Source of the DNA: Sphingomonas sp. CCH21-G11
Lineage (GTDB): Bacteria > Pseudomonadota > Alphaproteobacteria > Sphingomonadales > Sphingomonadaceae
Assembly: GCF_001555965.1 (NCBI RefSeq)
Contig: NZ_LSHX01000031.1
Span: 58,286 to 122,285, forward strand
Direction: 5' to 3'
Length of the DNA stretch: 64,000 nt
A model generated the notes under the pieces. That model ran no database searches. It was not told where the DNA came from and saw only the letters and a program-made list of their open reading frames with translations. The translations under genes were made by a program, and so were the position numbers. Each line of letters opens with the position of its first letter. The first letter of the stretch is position 1. Of this stretch, positions 44,992 to 53,457 are shown one piece after another.

Positions 44992-46362
44992 TTATGCGGC
45001 GACCTTTGCGACGAACTCGCCGGCGCCTGCCTTCAATGACCCGATTTCGTTGTCGAGCGCCTCGAATCCGCGGCCGACCTGTTCGATCTCCGAGGCGACG
45101 CTTTCGGTATCCTCGCGAATCGCCGCGATCGTGGTCGACATCGAATCGGCGGCGAGCGCGGTTTCATCGACTGCCGCGGTGATCGCGGTGACGGTCTGCG
45201 CCTGCACTTCCATCGCGCGCCGGATGCGGATCGCGCTTTCCTGAACCTCGGCCACCGTGTCACGGATCGACGCGTTGGTTTCGACCGTCGACTGGGTCGC
45301 CTGCTGGATCGTCGCGATCTTGGCGGCAATGTCGTCGGTCGCGCGCGCCGTCTGGTTGGCCAGGCTCTTCACTTCCTGCGCGACGACTGCGAAACCGCGC
45401 CCGGCATCGCCCGCGCGTGCCGCCTCGATCGTCGCGTTGAGCGCAAGCAGGTTCGTCTGGCCGGCAATGTCGCGGATCAGACCCAGGATCGATTCGATCG
45501 ACTTCGCATGGTCGGACAGCGCGGCCGACATTCCGACCGCATTACCCGCCTGGCTCGAGGCGCGCGTCGCGATATCGGCGGCGGCCTCGACTTCGGAGCG
45601 CGCGTCCTCGATCGCGCGGATCAGCCCGGCAGCGGTCTGCGCGGCCTCGCGCATCGCCACGGCAGACTGTTCGGCGGCGGCCGCCACTTCGGACGCCTTG
45701 CCCAGCATCCCGCGCGCCGAAACCGACGTGTGCTCTGCCTGGCGGCGAAGCGCATCGCCCTCGCGCGACGCCCGCTCGACCGTTTGCCCGATATCGTTGC
45801 GGAACTGTGCGGCGAGCGCGTCGCGCGCCTGCGCGGCGGAATGCTCGCGATAGCAATTGTACAGCGCGACGGTGATGTCGCTTTCCAGCGCGGAGAGGCG
45901 CATCAGCGTGTCGATCATGCCGGGCAATCCCTGATCGCCGCGATCGACGCGCCGCATCAGCACTTCGAGCGCGGCGCGGTCGCTGGCGTTGATCATCGAC
46001 AGCAGTGCCATCGGCGGGACGCCCGACGTATAGGCCGCCGCGACCGAGCGCTCGATCGATTCGACCCACCCCATCGCGCGGACGTTGAGAAAGCGGTTGC
46101 GCAGGAATTCGACGCCCAAGTCGATCATTTTTTCGGTTTCGTGCGGTGCCCAATCGCGCTGGTCGGCAAAACAGCGCAGCCACTGGTGCCAATAGGCCTC
46201 CGCGATCCCCCGGATTTCCGGCTCCAAAACCTGCCATACGGTGCGGCTGGCCTCGGTCATCTGGCTGTCGAAATCGAAGACGCGCAGGCGGGACGACAGG
46301 TCGATCGACGCAGCGAACCGGTTGCTCGGGGCGGAAGCGATTGAATTTGAGCCACTTGTCAC
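44992..46362 (-). CDS. Globin-coupled sensor chemoreceptor B, Tyr at the expected heme-His position
   Basis: 456 aa, GTG start with GAGGA 6 nt upstream. Domain order is as in its neighbour: globin-like sensor (about residues 25-190), then chemoreceptor signalling domain with '[20 protein letters not shown]'. The segment '[16 protein letters not shown]' aligns with '[14 protein letters not shown]' of receptor A, placing Tyr111 where A has His112. Either Tyr binds heme, or the domain senses without heme. The two signalling domains are almost identical at DNA level, while the sensor halves differ. It is first of the pair and divergent from sdhC. Confidence 0.88.
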   Translation of the reverse strand: MTSGSNSIASAPSNRFAASIDLSSRLRVFDFDSQMTEASRTVWQVLEPEIRGIAEAYWHQWLRCFADQRDWAPHETEKMIDLGVEFLRNRFLNVRAMGWVESIERSVAAAYTSGVPPMALLSMINASDRAALEVLMRRVDRGDQGLPGMIDTLMRLSALESDITVALYNCYREHSAAQARDALAAQFRNDIGQTVERASREGDALRRQAEHTSVSARGMLGKASEVAAAAEQSAVAMREAAQTAAGLIRAIEDARSEVEAAADIATRASSQAGNAVGMSAALSDHAKSIESILGLIRDIAGQTNLLALNATIEAARAGDAGRGFAVVAQEVKSLANQTARATDDIAAKIATIQQATQSTVETNASIRDTVAEVQESAIRIRRAMEVQAQTVTAITAAVDETALAADSMSTTIAAIREDTESVASEIEQVGRGFEALDNEIGSLKAGAGEFVAKVAA

Positions 46363-46505
46363 GACCGGTCCTCATTCTCATTGCGGGGTCACGCACGACA
46401 TTCGCCCGGCCAGAGATAGGTGGTGAATGGTTAAGGCCGGGTTAGTCCCGGGTGCCGTCGAACCAGCTTGCATCATGCTGCACCGCGACTAATTAGACCG
46501 CAGCG

Positions 46506-46511
46506 AAAGGA
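46506..46511 (+). promoter_or_regulatory. Ribosome-binding site that fixes the TTG start of sdhC
   Basis: AAAGGA ends 6 nt before TTG 46518. The only nearby ATG (46511) is in another frame, and an in-frame stop lies just upstream, so the TTG is the best supported start. Confidence 0.7.
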
Positions 46512-46517
46512 TGCACC

Positions 46518-46934
46518 TTGGCCACCGCAAAAACGTCGACCCGCCCGCTTTCCCCCCATCTCGGCATCTGGAAATGGGGCCCGCACATGCTGGTCTCGAT
46601 CCTCCACCGCGCCACCGGCGACGGGATGGCGCTGGTCGGACTGGGTCTGATCACCTGGTGGCTGGCGGCACTTGCCGGCGGGCCTGACAGCTATGCCGCG
46701 TTCGTCGACCTGTTCACGGTCAAATCGGGCGCGCTCAACATCGTCGGCTATGTCTTCGGGATCGGATTGACCCTGTCCTTCTTTCAGCACACGGCGTCGG
46801 GCATCCGTCACTTCGTGCTCGACACGGGCGCTGGCTACGAACTCAAGGGCAACAAGCGCGGCGCGATTTCGACCATGGTCTTTTCGATCGTCGCGACCCT
46901 GGCCTTCTGGGCCTGGCTGACGGTGGGGAAATAA
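46518..46934 (+). CDS. sdhC: Succinate dehydrogenase cytochrome b556 subunit (SdhC), TTG start
   Basis: 138 aa. The family opening 'RPLSPHLGIWKWGPHMLVSI' is followed by 'LHRATGDGMALVG' with the quinone-site Ser/Arg region, and a heme-binding His in 'FFQHTASGIRHFVLDTG'. Three membrane helices anchor the complex and carry electrons to ubiquinone. It begins with TTG. First gene of sdhC-sdhD-sdhA, with sdhD 1 nt after its stop. Confidence 0.95.
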   Translation: MATAKTSTRPLSPHLGIWKWGPHMLVSILHRATGDGMALVGLGLITWWLAALAGGPDSYAAFVDLFTVKSGALNIVGYVFGIGLTLSFFQHTASGIRHFVLDTGAGYELKGNKRGAISTMVFSIVATLAFWAWLTVGK

Positions 46935-46935
46935 G

Positions 46936-47325
46936 ATGGGTAACGGAACGAGCATCGGCCGGGTCCGCGGCCTCGGCCCCGCGAACGAGGGCACGCATCA
47001 CTGGTGGCATCAGCGGCTGACCGCGGGGTCGAACCTGGCGCTGATGGCGTGGTTCCTCGTCTCGATCGCGCGGCTGCCGGCCTATGACCATCAGACCCTG
47101 GTCACCTGGATGGCATCCGCTTGGGTCGCGGTGCCGCTGATCCTGCTGGTCAGCAGCCTGTTCTATCATGCGCGTCTGGGGCTTCAGGTGCTGATCGAGG
47201 ATTATCAGCGCGAGGAGAGCCGCGTCGTGCTGCTCGTCCTGCTCAACGGCGCCGCGCTGCTCGGCTGGGCGATCGCCGCCTTCGCCATCTTGAAAATCGC
47301 CTTTACCGGAGCCGCCACGGCATGA
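46936..47325 (+). CDS. sdhD: Succinate dehydrogenase membrane anchor subunit (SdhD)
   Basis: 129 aa with three membrane helices. '[20 protein letters not shown]' is the family N-terminal block, and '[19 protein letters not shown]' holds the heme-ligand His and the following Asp-Tyr. It pairs with SdhC to bind heme b and ubiquinone. The stop overlaps the sdhA start (ATGA). Confidence 0.94.
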   Translation: MGNGTSIGRVRGLGPANEGTHHWWHQRLTAGSNLALMAWFLVSIARLPAYDHQTLVTWMASAWVAVPLILLVSSLFYHARLGLQVLIEDYQREESRVVLLVLLNGAALLGWAIAAFAILKIAFTGAATA

Positions 47326-49124
47326 CCGACGCCTACAAGATCATCGACCACACCTATGACGCCGTCGTCGTCGGCGCGGGCGGGGCGGGGCTGCGCGCGA
47401 CGATGGGCATCGCCGAGGCGGGGCTGAAGACCGCGTGCATCACCAAGGTGTTCCCGACGCGCAGCCACACCGTCGCCGCCCAGGGCGGGATCGCCGCCAG
47501 CCTGGGCAATATGGGCCCGGACCACTGGACCTGGCACATGTACGATACCGTCAAGGGATCGGACTGGCTGGGCGACCAGGACGCGATCGAATATCTGTGC
47601 CGCGAGGCACCGGCGGCGGTCTATGAACTCGAACATGCCGGGCTGCCGTTCAGCCGCACCGACGAAGGCAAGATCTATCAGCGCCCGTTCGGCGGCATGA
47701 TGCAGAATATGGGTGCCGGCCCGCCGGCCCAGCGCACCTGCGCTGCCGCCGACCGTACCGGCCATGCGATGCTGCATACGCTGTATCAGCAGAGCCTGAA
47801 GTACGACGCGGACTTCTTCATCGAATATTTCGCGCTCGACCTGATCATGGAAAATGGCGAGTGCCGCGGCGTCGTGGCGCTGTGCATGGAGGACGGCTCG
47901 ATCCATCGCTTCCGCGCCCACGCCGTCGTGCTGGCGACCGGCGGCTATGGCCGGGTCTATCAGTCGGCGACCTCGGCGCACACCTGCACCGGCGACGGCA
48001 ATGCGATGGTGCTGCGCGCCGGCCTGCCGCTCCAGGACATGGAGTTCGTTCAGTTCCACCCGACCGGCATCTATGGCGCGGGCGTACTGATCACCGAGGG
48101 CGCGCGCGGCGAGGGCGGTTACCTCACCAATTCCGAGGGCGAGCGGTTCATGGAACGCTATGCCCCCTCGGCCAAGGACCTGGCGTCGCGCGACGTCGTG
48201 TCGCGGTCGATGGCGATGGAGATCCGCGAAGGCCGCGGCGTCGGCAAGGAAGCCGACCACATCTATCTCCACCTCAACCATATCGACCCCAAGGTGCTGG
48301 CCGAGCGGCTGCCCGGGATCACCGAGACCGGCAAGATCTTCGCCGGCGTCGACCTGACGCGCCAGCCGCTGCCGGTGGTGCCGACCGTCCACTACAATAT
48401 GGGCGGCATCCCGACCAATTATCATGGCGAAGTCGTGCATATCCGCGACGGCAACCCCGACGCGGTTGTCCCCGGCCTGTATGCGGTGGGCGAAGCGGCG
48501 TGCGTTTCGGTGCACGGGGCCAACCGGCTGGGCTCCAACTCGCTCATCGACCTGGTGGTGTTCGGCCGCGCGACGGGGCTGCGGATCAAGGAAACGCTGA
48601 AGCCCGGCACGCCGCACAACCCGCTGCCCAAGGATTCGGCCGAACTCGCGATCGGGCGGCTCGACCATTTCCGCAATGCGAGCGGCAGCACCGCCACCGC
48701 GAAGCTGCGCACCGACATGCAGAAGACGATGCAGCGGCACGCCGCCGTGTTCCGCAACGACGAACTGCTCAATGAAGGGATTGCGGCGATGACCGCGCTC
48801 TATCAGGGGATGCAGGACGTCCGCGTCGTCGACAAGTCGCTGATCTGGAACACCGACCTGGTCGAAACGCTCGAACTCGACAATCTGATGGGCCAGGCAA
48901 TGGTGACGATCCGCTCGGCGCTCAACCGCAAGGAATCGCGCGGCGCGCACGTGAACGAGGATTATCCGGAGCGCGACGACGCCAACTGGATGAAGCACAC
49001 CGTCGCCACCTTCGACGGCTGGGGCGGCAAGGGCGGCACGACCGAAATCGACTATCGCCCCGTCCACGACTATACGCTGACCGACGAAATCGAGTACATC
49101 CAGCCGAAGAAGCGGGTGTATTAA
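47322..49124 (+). CDS. sdhA: Succinate dehydrogenase flavoprotein subunit (SdhA)
   Basis: 600 aa. FAD-binding '[20 protein letters not shown]' near the N-terminus, the flavin-attachment His in '[17 protein letters not shown]', active-site '[20 protein letters not shown]' and '[19 protein letters not shown]' are all standard. It oxidises succinate to fumarate in the TCA cycle on the inner face of the membrane. The normal next gene, sdhB, is not here but at 55.1 kb. Confidence 0.98.
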   Translation: MTDAYKIIDHTYDAVVVGAGGAGLRATMGIAEAGLKTACITKVFPTRSHTVAAQGGIAASLGNMGPDHWTWHMYDTVKGSDWLGDQDAIEYLCREAPAAVYELEHAGLPFSRTDEGKIYQRPFGGMMQNMGAGPPAQRTCAAADRTGHAMLHTLYQQSLKYDADFFIEYFALDLIMENGECRGVVALCMEDGSIHRFRAHAVVLATGGYGRVYQSATSAHTCTGDGNAMVLRAGLPLQDMEFVQFHPTGIYGAGVLITEGARGEGGYLTNSEGERFMERYAPSAKDLASRDVVSRSMAMEIREGRGVGKEADHIYLHLNHIDPKVLAERLPGITETGKIFAGVDLTRQPLPVVPTVHYNMGGIPTNYHGEVVHIRDGNPDAVVPGLYAVGEAACVSVHGANRLGSNSLIDLVVFGRATGLRIKETLKPGTPHNPLPKDSAELAIGRLDHFRNASGSTATAKLRTDMQKTMQRHAAVFRNDELLNEGIAAMTALYQGMQDVRVVDKSLIWNTDLVETLELDNLMGQAMVTIRSALNRKESRGAHVNEDYPERDDANWMKHTVATFDGWGGKGGTTEIDYRPVHDYTLTDEIEYIQPKKRVY

Positions 49125-49174
49125 GGGCCGACGGTTAACCTTCGCAGTCGCGTGGATTGGCGAAAGCGAGTGGG

Positions 49175-49420
49175 CTAACCCGTCGCCTCCAACCTATCCG
49201 CCAGCCACATCTTGATGAGCGCCTGTCGCGTGACGCCGCGCTTCTTTGCTTCGCGATCCAGCCGCAACACCATCAAGGCGGGAAAATCGACATTCACCCG
49301 CTTGGTCGGACCGTGAAGCGCCTCGGCGTTGTCGAAATTGAAATAGGGGCGCATGTCGGCACCCTCATCGAACAGCCGGTCCAGCTCTTCGGCGCTAATC
49401 TTCTTGCGTGCCACGTCCAT
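49175..49420 (-). CDS. brnA: BrnA-type antitoxin
   Basis: 81 aa from ATG 49420, which has GAGGAAGAG a few nt upstream; ATG 49435 in frame lacks one. The BrnA block 'GPTKRVNVDFPALMVLRLDR' is followed by a helix ending 'KKRGVTRQALIKMWLADRLE', the ribbon-helix-helix DNA-binding part. It neutralises BrnT and normally represses its own operon as a complex. It overlaps the brnT 3' end by 26 bp, toxin gene first, as is usual for this family. Confidence 0.88.
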   Translation of the reverse strand: MDVARKKISAEELDRLFDEGADMRPYFNFDNAEALHGPTKRVNVDFPALMVLRLDREAKKRGVTRQALIKMWLADRLEATG

Positions 49421-49670
49421 ATAGCTCTTCCTCATAATCGCGCGCGCGCCGGGCCGAGATGATGCGAACCTTGCCGTTCCGGTAGGTCATGATCGCCGTC
49501 CACAGCCGCGTGCCGATCCGGCCGATCACCAGCCAGCGCTCCTCATCTGTCGGCACGGCAGATCTGAGCCGCTTGGCCGATGCGTCCAGCCAGATCGCCT
49601 GCGCTTCCTCAAAATCGATCCCATGCTTGGCTCTGTTCGCCGCGCTCTTCGCCGGATCGAATTCGAACAT
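49395..49670 (-). CDS. brnT: BrnT-type toxin (RelE-fold ribonuclease)
   Basis: 91 aa. The family signature 'FEFDPAKSAANRAKHGIDFE' opens the protein; 'RWLVIGRIGTRLWTAIMTYR' and '[17 protein letters not shown]' supply the conserved Arg and Glu/Tyr residues of BrnT. It is an RNA-cleaving toxin that blocks translation when freed from BrnA. Short distance to the sdhA end (through brnA, 50 bp) suggests insertion next to sdhA. Confidence 0.9.
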   Translation of the reverse strand: MFEFDPAKSAANRAKHGIDFEEAQAIWLDASAKRLRSAVPTDEERWLVIGRIGTRLWTAIMTYRNGKVRIISARRARDYEEELYGRGTQED

Positions 49671-49679
49671 GGCTCTTTA

Positions 49680-49696
49680 TATACCATTTTAGTATA
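49680..49696. promoter_or_regulatory. AT-rich inverted repeat, candidate brnTA promoter/operator
   Basis: TATAC (49680-49684) and GTATA (49692-49696) form a 5-7-5 inverted repeat 9 bp before the brnT start. The stretch 49678-49700 is strikingly AT-rich for this DNA and contains TATACT on the minus strand, which could be the -10 box. Brn systems repress themselves by binding such upstream sites; binding here is inferred. Confidence 0.45.
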
Positions 49697-49745
49697 GAAA
49701 CACACCCCCCGAAAGCGCGCACTACCCGGCGCAGGAGGACGTCCG

Positions 49746-50762
49746 ATGGCCGAGATCAACGTCTATTTCGCGACCAATCGCAATCACCTGTCCGACAACA
49801 AGCGGGCAGTGTTCGGCGGCCGGTTCAATCCGGATGGCGTCGCCGCGTTGCGCTTTGGTCGCGCGACGTTCCGCGCGGGTGACGACGGGCCGGTGATGAC
49901 CGGCATCACCGTGTTCGACGAAACGATGGCGGGCGCACCCGCGGGGGGCTTCACCAAAACGGGCAGTGCGCAGCTGATGGATGCGCTGCACGGCCGGATG
50001 GCCAAGGGCCGGGTCGATACGCTGGTTTACATCCACGGCTTCAACGTCACTTTTCTGGAGGCGCTGACCGATGGCGCGCGGATCGCGGTGACGCTGCCGC
50101 AGGACGTCAACATCATGGTGTTCAGCTGGCCGTCCGACGGCGAAGCGGTGCCCTTCATGTCCTATTACAGCGACCGCGAGGATGCCCGCGCCTCCGGCCC
50201 GGCGCTGGCGCGCACCTATCTCAAGCTGCTCGATTATGTCTGCGAGCTGCCGGCGGACGATTATTGCCTGCGCAACCTCCACATCCTGGCGCATTCGATG
50301 GGCAACTATGTGCTGCGCCAGGGCATCCAGGCGCTGCATGCCAAGCAGCCTACGCGGATGGTGCGGCTGTTCGACCAGGTGCTGATGATCGCCGCCGACG
50401 AGGATGACGACGCGTTCGAGCGCGACGACAAGCTGCGCATGCTGCCCAGCCTGTCGCGGCGCATCACCCTCTATCACAACCGTTTCGATCGTGCGCTGCT
50501 GGTGTCGGACAAGACCAAGGCCAATCCCGACCGGCTGGGGTCGGATGGCCCGCGGATGCTCGACCTGCTGCCCGCCAAGGTGAAGATCGTCGACGCGAGC
50601 AAGGTCGCGGGCATGGCCGACCGTCTGGTCATGCACAGCTATCACGTCCGCAGCGCGTCGGTCGCCGCCGACGTCGCCGCGGTGCTTGCGGGCGAGGAAG
50701 ACGCGCGGATCGGCAACCGCGAGACGATCCGGCCCGAGCGCGCCTATCGCCTGATGGCGTGA
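49746..50762 (+). CDS. DUF900 alpha/beta hydrolase
   Basis: 338 aa, no signal peptide. The DUF900 landmarks are 'EINVYFATNRN' at the start, 'TLVYIHGFNVTFLEAL' (oxyanion region), 'VFSWPSDGE', and nucleophile elbow 'HILAHSMGNYVLRQGIQAL'. A late 'VMHSYHVRSASVAADVAAVL' carries a likely catalytic His. Reaction and substrate are unknown. AGGAGG lies 7 nt before the ATG. It is divergent from brnT with 75 bp between start codons and heads a co-directional run with the C13 peptidase and ClpP-like protease. Confidence 0.88.
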   Translation: MAEINVYFATNRNHLSDNKRAVFGGRFNPDGVAALRFGRATFRAGDDGPVMTGITVFDETMAGAPAGGFTKTGSAQLMDALHGRMAKGRVDTLVYIHGFNVTFLEALTDGARIAVTLPQDVNIMVFSWPSDGEAVPFMSYYSDREDARASGPALARTYLKLLDYVCELPADDYCLRNLHILAHSMGNYVLRQGIQALHAKQPTRMVRLFDQVLMIAADEDDDAFERDDKLRMLPSLSRRITLYHNRFDRALLVSDKTKANPDRLGSDGPRMLDLLPAKVKIVDASKVAGMADRLVMHSYHVRSASVAADVAAVLAGEEDARIGNRETIRPERAYRLMA

Positions 50763-50834
50763 CCCCGCGACCACTGGACGCGGCCGCGTCGCCGCGCCAT
50801 CGTGCGCTGCGGGATCAAAGGGAGACGCGCGGAC

Positions 50835-51866
50835 GTGCGGAACAGGTGGCAGGGCGGGCGCGCGGCGGTGCTGGCGATGATGGCGCTGATGACCGCCGCC
50901 GACGCGCAACAGGCCGCCTTTGTCCCCGTCCAGCATCGCGCGCCGCCGCCCGATTTCCTCTATCGCGCCGGCGACGGGGCGGTCGCCGCCTTTGCCGATG
51001 CCGGAATGCAGGTCGAGCGGGATCGCGGCGCGCGCGACGCGCTGGCCGAACATCGCCGGCTGGCCGCAGCACTTGGGCAGCTCGAGCCGCAGCGCCCGGG
51101 CGTCGTCGACACCTATGTGCTGTCGGTGGCGCTCGACAGCGACCCCGTCTTCGGGCGTGAGGCGCGCGAGGCCGCACGCGTGCTCGCCCGCCGCTACGGG
51201 GCCGATCGCCGCACGCTGGTGCTCGCCGGTTCGGACGGCACACGCACGAGCGAATTGCCGATCGGATCGCCCCAGGCGCTTGGTGCCGCGCTCGCCGCGG
51301 TCGCCGAGCGCATGGATGTGCACGAGGACGTGCTGGTCCTGTTCACCACCAGCCATGGCGGGCCGTTCGGCATCGTCTATCACGACGGCGACAGCGGCTA
51401 TGGCGGGATTTCGCCGATGAAGCTGCGCGCGATGCTGGGCGAACTTGGCTTCACGCGGCGGCTGCTGATCGTCAATGCCTGCTATTCGGGGGTGTTCATC
51501 GGCCCGCTGGCGAGCGACGACAGCGTGATCGTCACCGCCGCGGCGACCGACCGGTCGTCCTTCGGCTGCTTCGCCGAGAACGACTGGACCTTTTTCGGCG
51601 ACGCCTTCGTCAATCGCGCGCTCCGGAAAGCCCAGCCGATCGAGGCGGCCTTTACCGAGGCGCGCAACCAGGTGGCCGTGTGGGAAACCGAAGCGACGCT
51701 GACCCCGTCGCGGCCCCAGGTGAGCATCGGTGCCGCCGCGCACCGCTGGCTCGCCGCGATCGACGGTGCCGTGCCGACCACGGCCAGCGCCCCGGTCGGG
51801 CGACCGACCGACATCGGCGCGCTGGTCGCGCTCCAGCGCGAGGCGCGCGCCAGGGACCCGCGCTGA
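50835..51866 (+). CDS. Peptidase C13 (legumain/caspase-fold) family protein, exported
   Basis: 343 aa from GTG 50835, preceded by AAAGGGAGA and opening a signal peptide ('AAVLAMMALMTAADAQQ'); GTG 50802 in frame is longer. The catalytic pair of clan CD is present: His174 in 'LFTTSHGGPFGI' and Cys216 in 'LLIVNACYSGVFIGP'. These proteases cut after Asn or Asp, or act as transamidases; the bacterial members are little studied. It lies 72 bp after the DUF900 gene and 76 bp before the ClpP-like gene. Confidence 0.87.
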   Translation: MRNRWQGGRAAVLAMMALMTAADAQQAAFVPVQHRAPPPDFLYRAGDGAVAAFADAGMQVERDRGARDALAEHRRLAAALGQLEPQRPGVVDTYVLSVALDSDPVFGREAREAARVLARRYGADRRTLVLAGSDGTRTSELPIGSPQALGAALAAVAERMDVHEDVLVLFTTSHGGPFGIVYHDGDSGYGGISPMKLRAMLGELGFTRRLLIVNACYSGVFIGPLASDDSVIVTAAATDRSSFGCFAENDWTFFGDAFVNRALRKAQPIEAAFTEARNQVAVWETEATLTPSRPQVSIGAAAHRWLAAIDGAVPTTASAPVGRPTDIGALVALQREARARDPR

Positions 51867-51942
51867 GCGGCGACAACCCGCAGCGACCCTCGCAATTGTT
51901 GCGCACGCGGAACCTTGGCCGTCGTCGCGCGCTTGGGGGGCC

Positions 51943-52527
51943 ATGACCGACAACACCGAAGCCGACGCCACCATCCACCGCTATCCGCTGCTCGCCCGGC
52001 CGCATGTCGCGCTGGCGGGGCCGGTCGATCACGCCATGTACGCGCAGTTCCGCGAACAGGTCGCCGCCGCCCCCGCCGGCGGGCCGCTGGTCATCGCGCT
52101 GTCGACGCTGGGCGGTGACCCCGAAGTCGCGCGGCTGATGGGCGACGAAGTGAGGCTGCTGCACGAATATCAGGGCCGTGAAGCGCTGTTTCTCGGCAAG
52201 GTCGCGGTCTATTCGGCCGGCGCGACCTTCATGTCGGCCTTTCCCGCCGACCGCCGCTTCCTGACGCGCGGCACGCGGATCATGGTGCATGAGCGCATCC
52301 TGGCGAAGCAGATCGACGTCAATGGCCCGCTGCGCACCTGTGTCGCCAGCCTGAAGGCGAGCCTCCACGAAATCGAGCATTCGATCCGCATCGAGGAGGA
52401 GGGGTTTCGCGATCTCGTCGCCGGCACGCGGATCGATTTCGAGGAGTTGCGCCGCCGCGCGCCCGAAAACTGGTATATCGAAGCCGAAGAGGCACGCGAT
52501 CTCGGCCTCGTGCTCGACGTCATCTGA
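51943..52527 (+). CDS. ClpP-like serine protease
   Basis: 194 aa, cytoplasmic. The ClpP/crotonase-like fold shows 'LVIALSTLGGDPEVARLMGD' and a catalytic triad that fits by spacing: Ser91 in 'VAVYSAGATFM', His116 in 'RIMVHERIL' and Asp165 in 'AGTRIDFEEL'. The intervals Ser-His 25 and His-Asp 49 equal those of E. coli ClpP (S97/H122/D171). It is not the housekeeping ClpP: the usual glycine-rich oxyanion and 'ASMGA' motifs differ, and no clpX or clpA is nearby. A partner ATPase, if any, is unknown. Confidence 0.82.
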   Translation: MTDNTEADATIHRYPLLARPHVALAGPVDHAMYAQFREQVAAAPAGGPLVIALSTLGGDPEVARLMGDEVRLLHEYQGREALFLGKVAVYSAGATFMSAFPADRRFLTRGTRIMVHERILAKQIDVNGPLRTCVASLKASLHEIEHSIRIEEEGFRDLVAGTRIDFEELRRRAPENWYIEAEEARDLGLVLDVI

Positions 52528-52557
52528 ACCCCGGCGCCGCCTGCCGGCGCGGCGACG

Positions 52558-53298
52558 TCAGACCGAAAATCCGCCGTCGATGTCGATCGTCGTCCCGGTG
52601 ATGTAGCTCGCCTCGTCACTGGCGAGGAATGCGGCCAGCGCGGCCACTTCCTCCGCCCGGCCATAACGCCCGAGCGCGACGTGCTGGGCCAGCATCGCGG
52701 CGAAATCGCCATCGGCCGGGTTCATGTCGGTATCGATCGGACCGGGCTGGATCGCGTTGACCAAGATGTTTCGCGGACCCAGGTCGCGCGCCCAGCCACG
52801 CACCATTCCGGCGACGGCGGCCTTGGTCGCGCTGTAGACCGCGGCCCCCGGTACGGGCACGGTGTGCGCATTGACGCTGCCGATCACGAGAATGCGGCCG
52901 CCGTCCGCCATATGGCCGATCGCGGCGCGCGTGCCGGCAAACACCCCGTCGACATTGACACCGAACTGGCGGCGGTAATTCTCGATCGTGTCGCTGTCGA
53001 TCGTGCCCAGCCCGAACACGCCGGCATTGTGGACCAGGATGTCGAGTCCCCCCAGCTTGTCGACGGCGCGCACGACCGCCGCCTCGACCGCGGCGACATC
53101 GGCCGCGTCGGCCTGGATCGCCTCGGTGCGCCGGCCCGCGCCCGCGATTGCGGCCACGACCTGCTGGGCCGCGTCGTGATTGCCGGCATAGGTGATGACG
53201 ACGTCGGCACCGTCGGCGGCCAGCCGCTTTGCGATCGCCGCACCAATGCCGCGCGAACCGCCCGTCACGATCGCCCGCTTGCCCGAAAGGTCCGCCAT
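52558..53298 (-). CDS. Short-chain dehydrogenase/reductase (3-oxoacyl-ACP reductase-like)
   Basis: 246 aa from ATG 53298, which has GGGAG 8 nt upstream; an in-frame ATG at 53379 adds 27 implausible residues. 'AIVTGGSRGIGAAIAKRLAA', 'LVHNAGVFGLGTI', 'IGSVNAHTVPVPGAAVYSAT' with Lys following, and 'ITGTTIDIDGGFSV' mark a classical SDR. It faces the ClpP-like gene end to end. Function within the region unknown; such SDRs often accompany HxlR-regulated oxidoreductases. Confidence 0.92.
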   Translation of the reverse strand: MADLSGKRAIVTGGSRGIGAAIAKRLAADGADVVITYAGNHDAAQQVVAAIAGAGRRTEAIQADAADVAAVEAAVVRAVDKLGGLDILVHNAGVFGLGTIDSDTIENYRRQFGVNVDGVFAGTRAAIGHMADGGRILVIGSVNAHTVPVPGAAVYSATKAAVAGMVRGWARDLGPRNILVNAIQPGPIDTDMNPADGDFAAMLAQHVALGRYGRAEEVAALAAFLASDEASYITGTTIDIDGGFSV

Positions 53299-53457
53299 CT
53301 TGCCGCTCCCATGTGATCCGGCACGGCAACCCTGATCGGTTGCCGGCCCGGAACGACTATGGGCGCGCCGCACGATCATTCAACCGATTGCGGCGCGCCC
53401 GACACCGGGAGGTGAACGCTTTGCGCAAGGACGGCGTGCTCCGGCTATTGCCGGCGC

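Noticed and set aside
46468-46496. Possible sdhC promoter TTGCAT-N16-TAATTA
   Set aside because: The -10 hexamer matches consensus poorly and the position was not supported by anything else; left unassigned.
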